From Bradyrhizobium neotropicale (GTDB lineage: Bacteria; Pseudomonadota; Alphaproteobacteria; Rhizobiales; Xanthobacteraceae), in assembly GCF_001641695.1 (NCBI RefSeq), contig NZ_LSEF01000063.1:158451-222450 (forward strand): a stretch of 64,000 nucleotides of DNA, written 5' to 3'. The notes beneath the pieces were generated by a model. The model worked only from the letters and a program-made list of their open reading frames with translations, made no database searches and was not told the origin of the DNA. Position 1 is the stretch's first letter. Every line of letters starts with the position of its first letter. The position numbers and the translations under genes were made by a program. Of this stretch, positions 62,842 through 64,000 are shown one piece after another.

Positions 62842-64000
62842 ATGCGTCAGGTATTTTCAGGGATCGCGACCAGAATGTCCCGAGCCGCGAGAGGCGGCTG
62901 GGAGGCAGCGTCGCGGCGCGGCCCGGTGCTGTGGCTGACCCTGTCCGGCGCATTGCTCGTAGCCGGCATCTTCGCCGTGACCGCCGTGGCGGTCGGCGAG
63001 TTTCGCGAGCGCACGCTCGTCAACCGCGAGCGCGAGCTGGAAAACACCGTTCAGCTGATCGCACGCCATTTCGACCAGCAGTTCGAGGACTCCGACCTCG
63101 TCGCGGCCGATCTGATCGGACAAATGCGTCTGCCGGAGATCACCTCGCCCGAGATGTTCCGCGAGCGGATGTCGGGGCCTGCCGCAAACCAGATGCTGCG
63201 TGGCAAGGTCGGCGCCGTTTCCTATCTCGGCGACATCGCGATCTACGACGCGGACGGCGAGCTGATCAACTGGTCGCGGGCGCAGCCGCTGCCCAAGATC
63301 AACGTCTCCGCGCGCGCCTACTTCCAGACCTTCAAGTCGGATCCGCTTGCCGAGCCGGTATTGCTGGAATCCGTGCACAGCTTCATCATCGGCAAATGGA
63401 CCACGATCGTGGCACGCCGGCTGAGCACGCCGGATGGCACTTTCCTCGGCGCGATGGTCCGCCGGATCGATCCCGACAGCTATCAACGCTATTTCGCCTC
63501 CGTGGCGCTCGCCGAAGGAGCGGCCATCTCGCTGTTCGACCGCGAAGGCAAGATGCTGGCCCGCTACCCGCACGTCGAAGAGCTGATCGGCCGGAGTTTC
63601 AAGGATGCGCCGCTGATGCAGAAGGTGCTGACCAAGGGCGGTCAGCAGACGCTTCGCGTCAGGAGCCCCATCGACGGCGAGGAGCGGCTCGGCTCCGCCG
63701 CGTCGCTGATGCACTTCCCGCTGGTCATCGTTGCGACCAACACCATGAGCGCCGCGCTGGCCGACTGGCGGCAGCAAACCGGCTTCATGGTCACCACGGC
63801 AACGCTTTCGGCCACAGTGATCGCGCTGATCCTGTTTCTGATCATCCGGCAGATCAACCGGCAGAACCGCGAGGCCCAGGAGCGGCTGGAAGCGGAGCGG
63901 CTGCGGCTCGACACTGCAATCAACAACATGTCGCAGGGACTGATCCTGTACGACGCCAGCGGGACTATCGTCACCTGCAACCGCCGCTATGCCGACATGT
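62842..64000 (+). CDS. Membrane sensor with dCache-like and PAS domains (3' end beyond window)
   Basis: Open reading frame from ATG 62842 (AGGGAGGGGG upstream) to the window edge, 386 codons without a stop. Translation shows a first membrane helix (VLWLTLSGALLVAGIFAV), a periplasmic region of about 230 residues with the Cache-like pattern (YLGDIAIYDADGELINW, SARAYFQTFK, SVHSFIIGKWTTIVARRL, FDREGKMLARYPH), a second helix (TLSATVIALILFLIIRQI), a coiled segment and the start of a PAS domain (LDTAINNMSQGLILYDASG). The output domain is missing; in this family it is usually GGDEF-EAL or a histidine kinase. Likely a ligand-sensing regulator. Confidence 0.85.
   Translation, partial: MRQVFSGIATRMSRAARGGWEAASRRGPVLWLTLSGALLVAGIFAVTAVAVGEFRERTLVNRERELENTVQLIARHFDQQFEDSDLVAADLIGQMRLPEITSPEMFRERMSGPAANQMLRGKVGAVSYLGDIAIYDADGELINWSRAQPLPKINVSARAYFQTFKSDPLAEPVLLESVHSFIIGKWTTIVARRLSTPDGTFLGAMVRRIDPDSYQRYFASVALAEGAAISLFDREGKMLARYPHVEELIGRSFKDAPLMQKVLTKGGQQTLRVRSPIDGEERLGSAASLMHFPLVIVATNTMSAALADWRQQTGFMVTTATLSATVIALILFLIIRQINRQNREAQERLEAERLRLDTAINNMSQGLILYDASGTIVTCNRRYADM

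Overview
The window reads as a stretch of chromosome from an alphaproteobacterium of the Bradyrhizobium / Nitrobacteraceae group. The reasons are very GC-rich coding DNA with GC-rich third positions, the gene families present (RegSR redox two-component pair, intracellular PHB depolymerase, MmcB, HWE histidine kinase, many Liv/Ssu-type ABC genes, pca aromatic degradation), and several families of intergenic palindromic repeats of the kind I associate from memory with Bradyrhizobium. I see no rRNA, tRNA, CRISPR array, IS element or prophage. The content is core housekeeping genes interleaved with catabolic, transport and signalling modules.

Layout. 1-2.8 kb (minus): Zur-like regulator, EamA exporter, ispG. 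2.9-6.2 kb (plus): MarR regulator with an EmrAB-type efflux pump and a visible operator. 6.3-11.1 kb (minus): aromatic ring cleavage, with a thiolase (pcaF type), a hydroxyquinol-type intradiol dioxygenase, pcaH, pcaG and a small-molecule kinase. 11.5-14.3 kb: mutS. 14.4-17.7 kb (minus): a soluble three-PAS chemoreceptor, a membrane protein and an OsmC protein. 17.8-20.8 kb (minus): a sulfonate/nitrate-type ABC importer. 21-23.8 kb: glnD. 23.9-28.3 kb: ogt, a DUF1304 protein, two tandem orphan branched-chain-type binding proteins and a DUF1330 protein. 28.5-30.7 kb: PBP1A. 31-36 kb: a lineage-specific hypothetical, a YgjP-type metallopeptidase, phaZ and an ABC-2 exporter. 36.1-38.1 kb: regS-regR. 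38.2-43.6 kb: mmcB, GH13 alpha-glucosidase, MBL hydrolase, hxlR with a divergent small monooxygenase-like protein, and a PHB-type esterase. 43.7-49.1 kb: DHA2 efflux pump, LLM flavin oxidoreductase, cytochrome P450 and SDR. 49.3-52.2 kb: HWE kinase and a GGDEF-EAL protein. 52.5-62.7 kb (plus): a PAS sigma-54 activator, MHS-family transporter, CoA-transferase and a complete Liv ABC importer (SBP-G-F-H-M). 62.8 kb to the end: the 5' part of a dCache-PAS sensor.

How the genes may work together. The most coherent candidate system is at 52.5-57.6 kb. A PAS-containing sigma-54 activator lies directly upstream of an acid:H+ symporter-like transporter and a 3-ketoacid CoA-transferase. The gap between activator and transporter carries a consensus-quality -24/-12 promoter (54067-54082) and, about 80 bp further upstream, an inverted repeat placed like an enhancer (53964-53988). 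This looks like sigma-54-controlled uptake and CoA activation of a short-chain or keto acid, with the following Liv importer possibly in the same programme. A second regulatory thread is a RegR-box-like palindrome before regR (37428-37442), whose 15-nt core recurs before the second tandem binding protein (26414-26428). Other operator candidates precede marR, the hxlR-divergent gene, phaZ and the LLM gene.

Start codons were chosen by Shine-Dalgarno match, family length and neighbour spacing, and several differ from the longest open frame. All family assignments come from reading motifs by eye; no database search was run.
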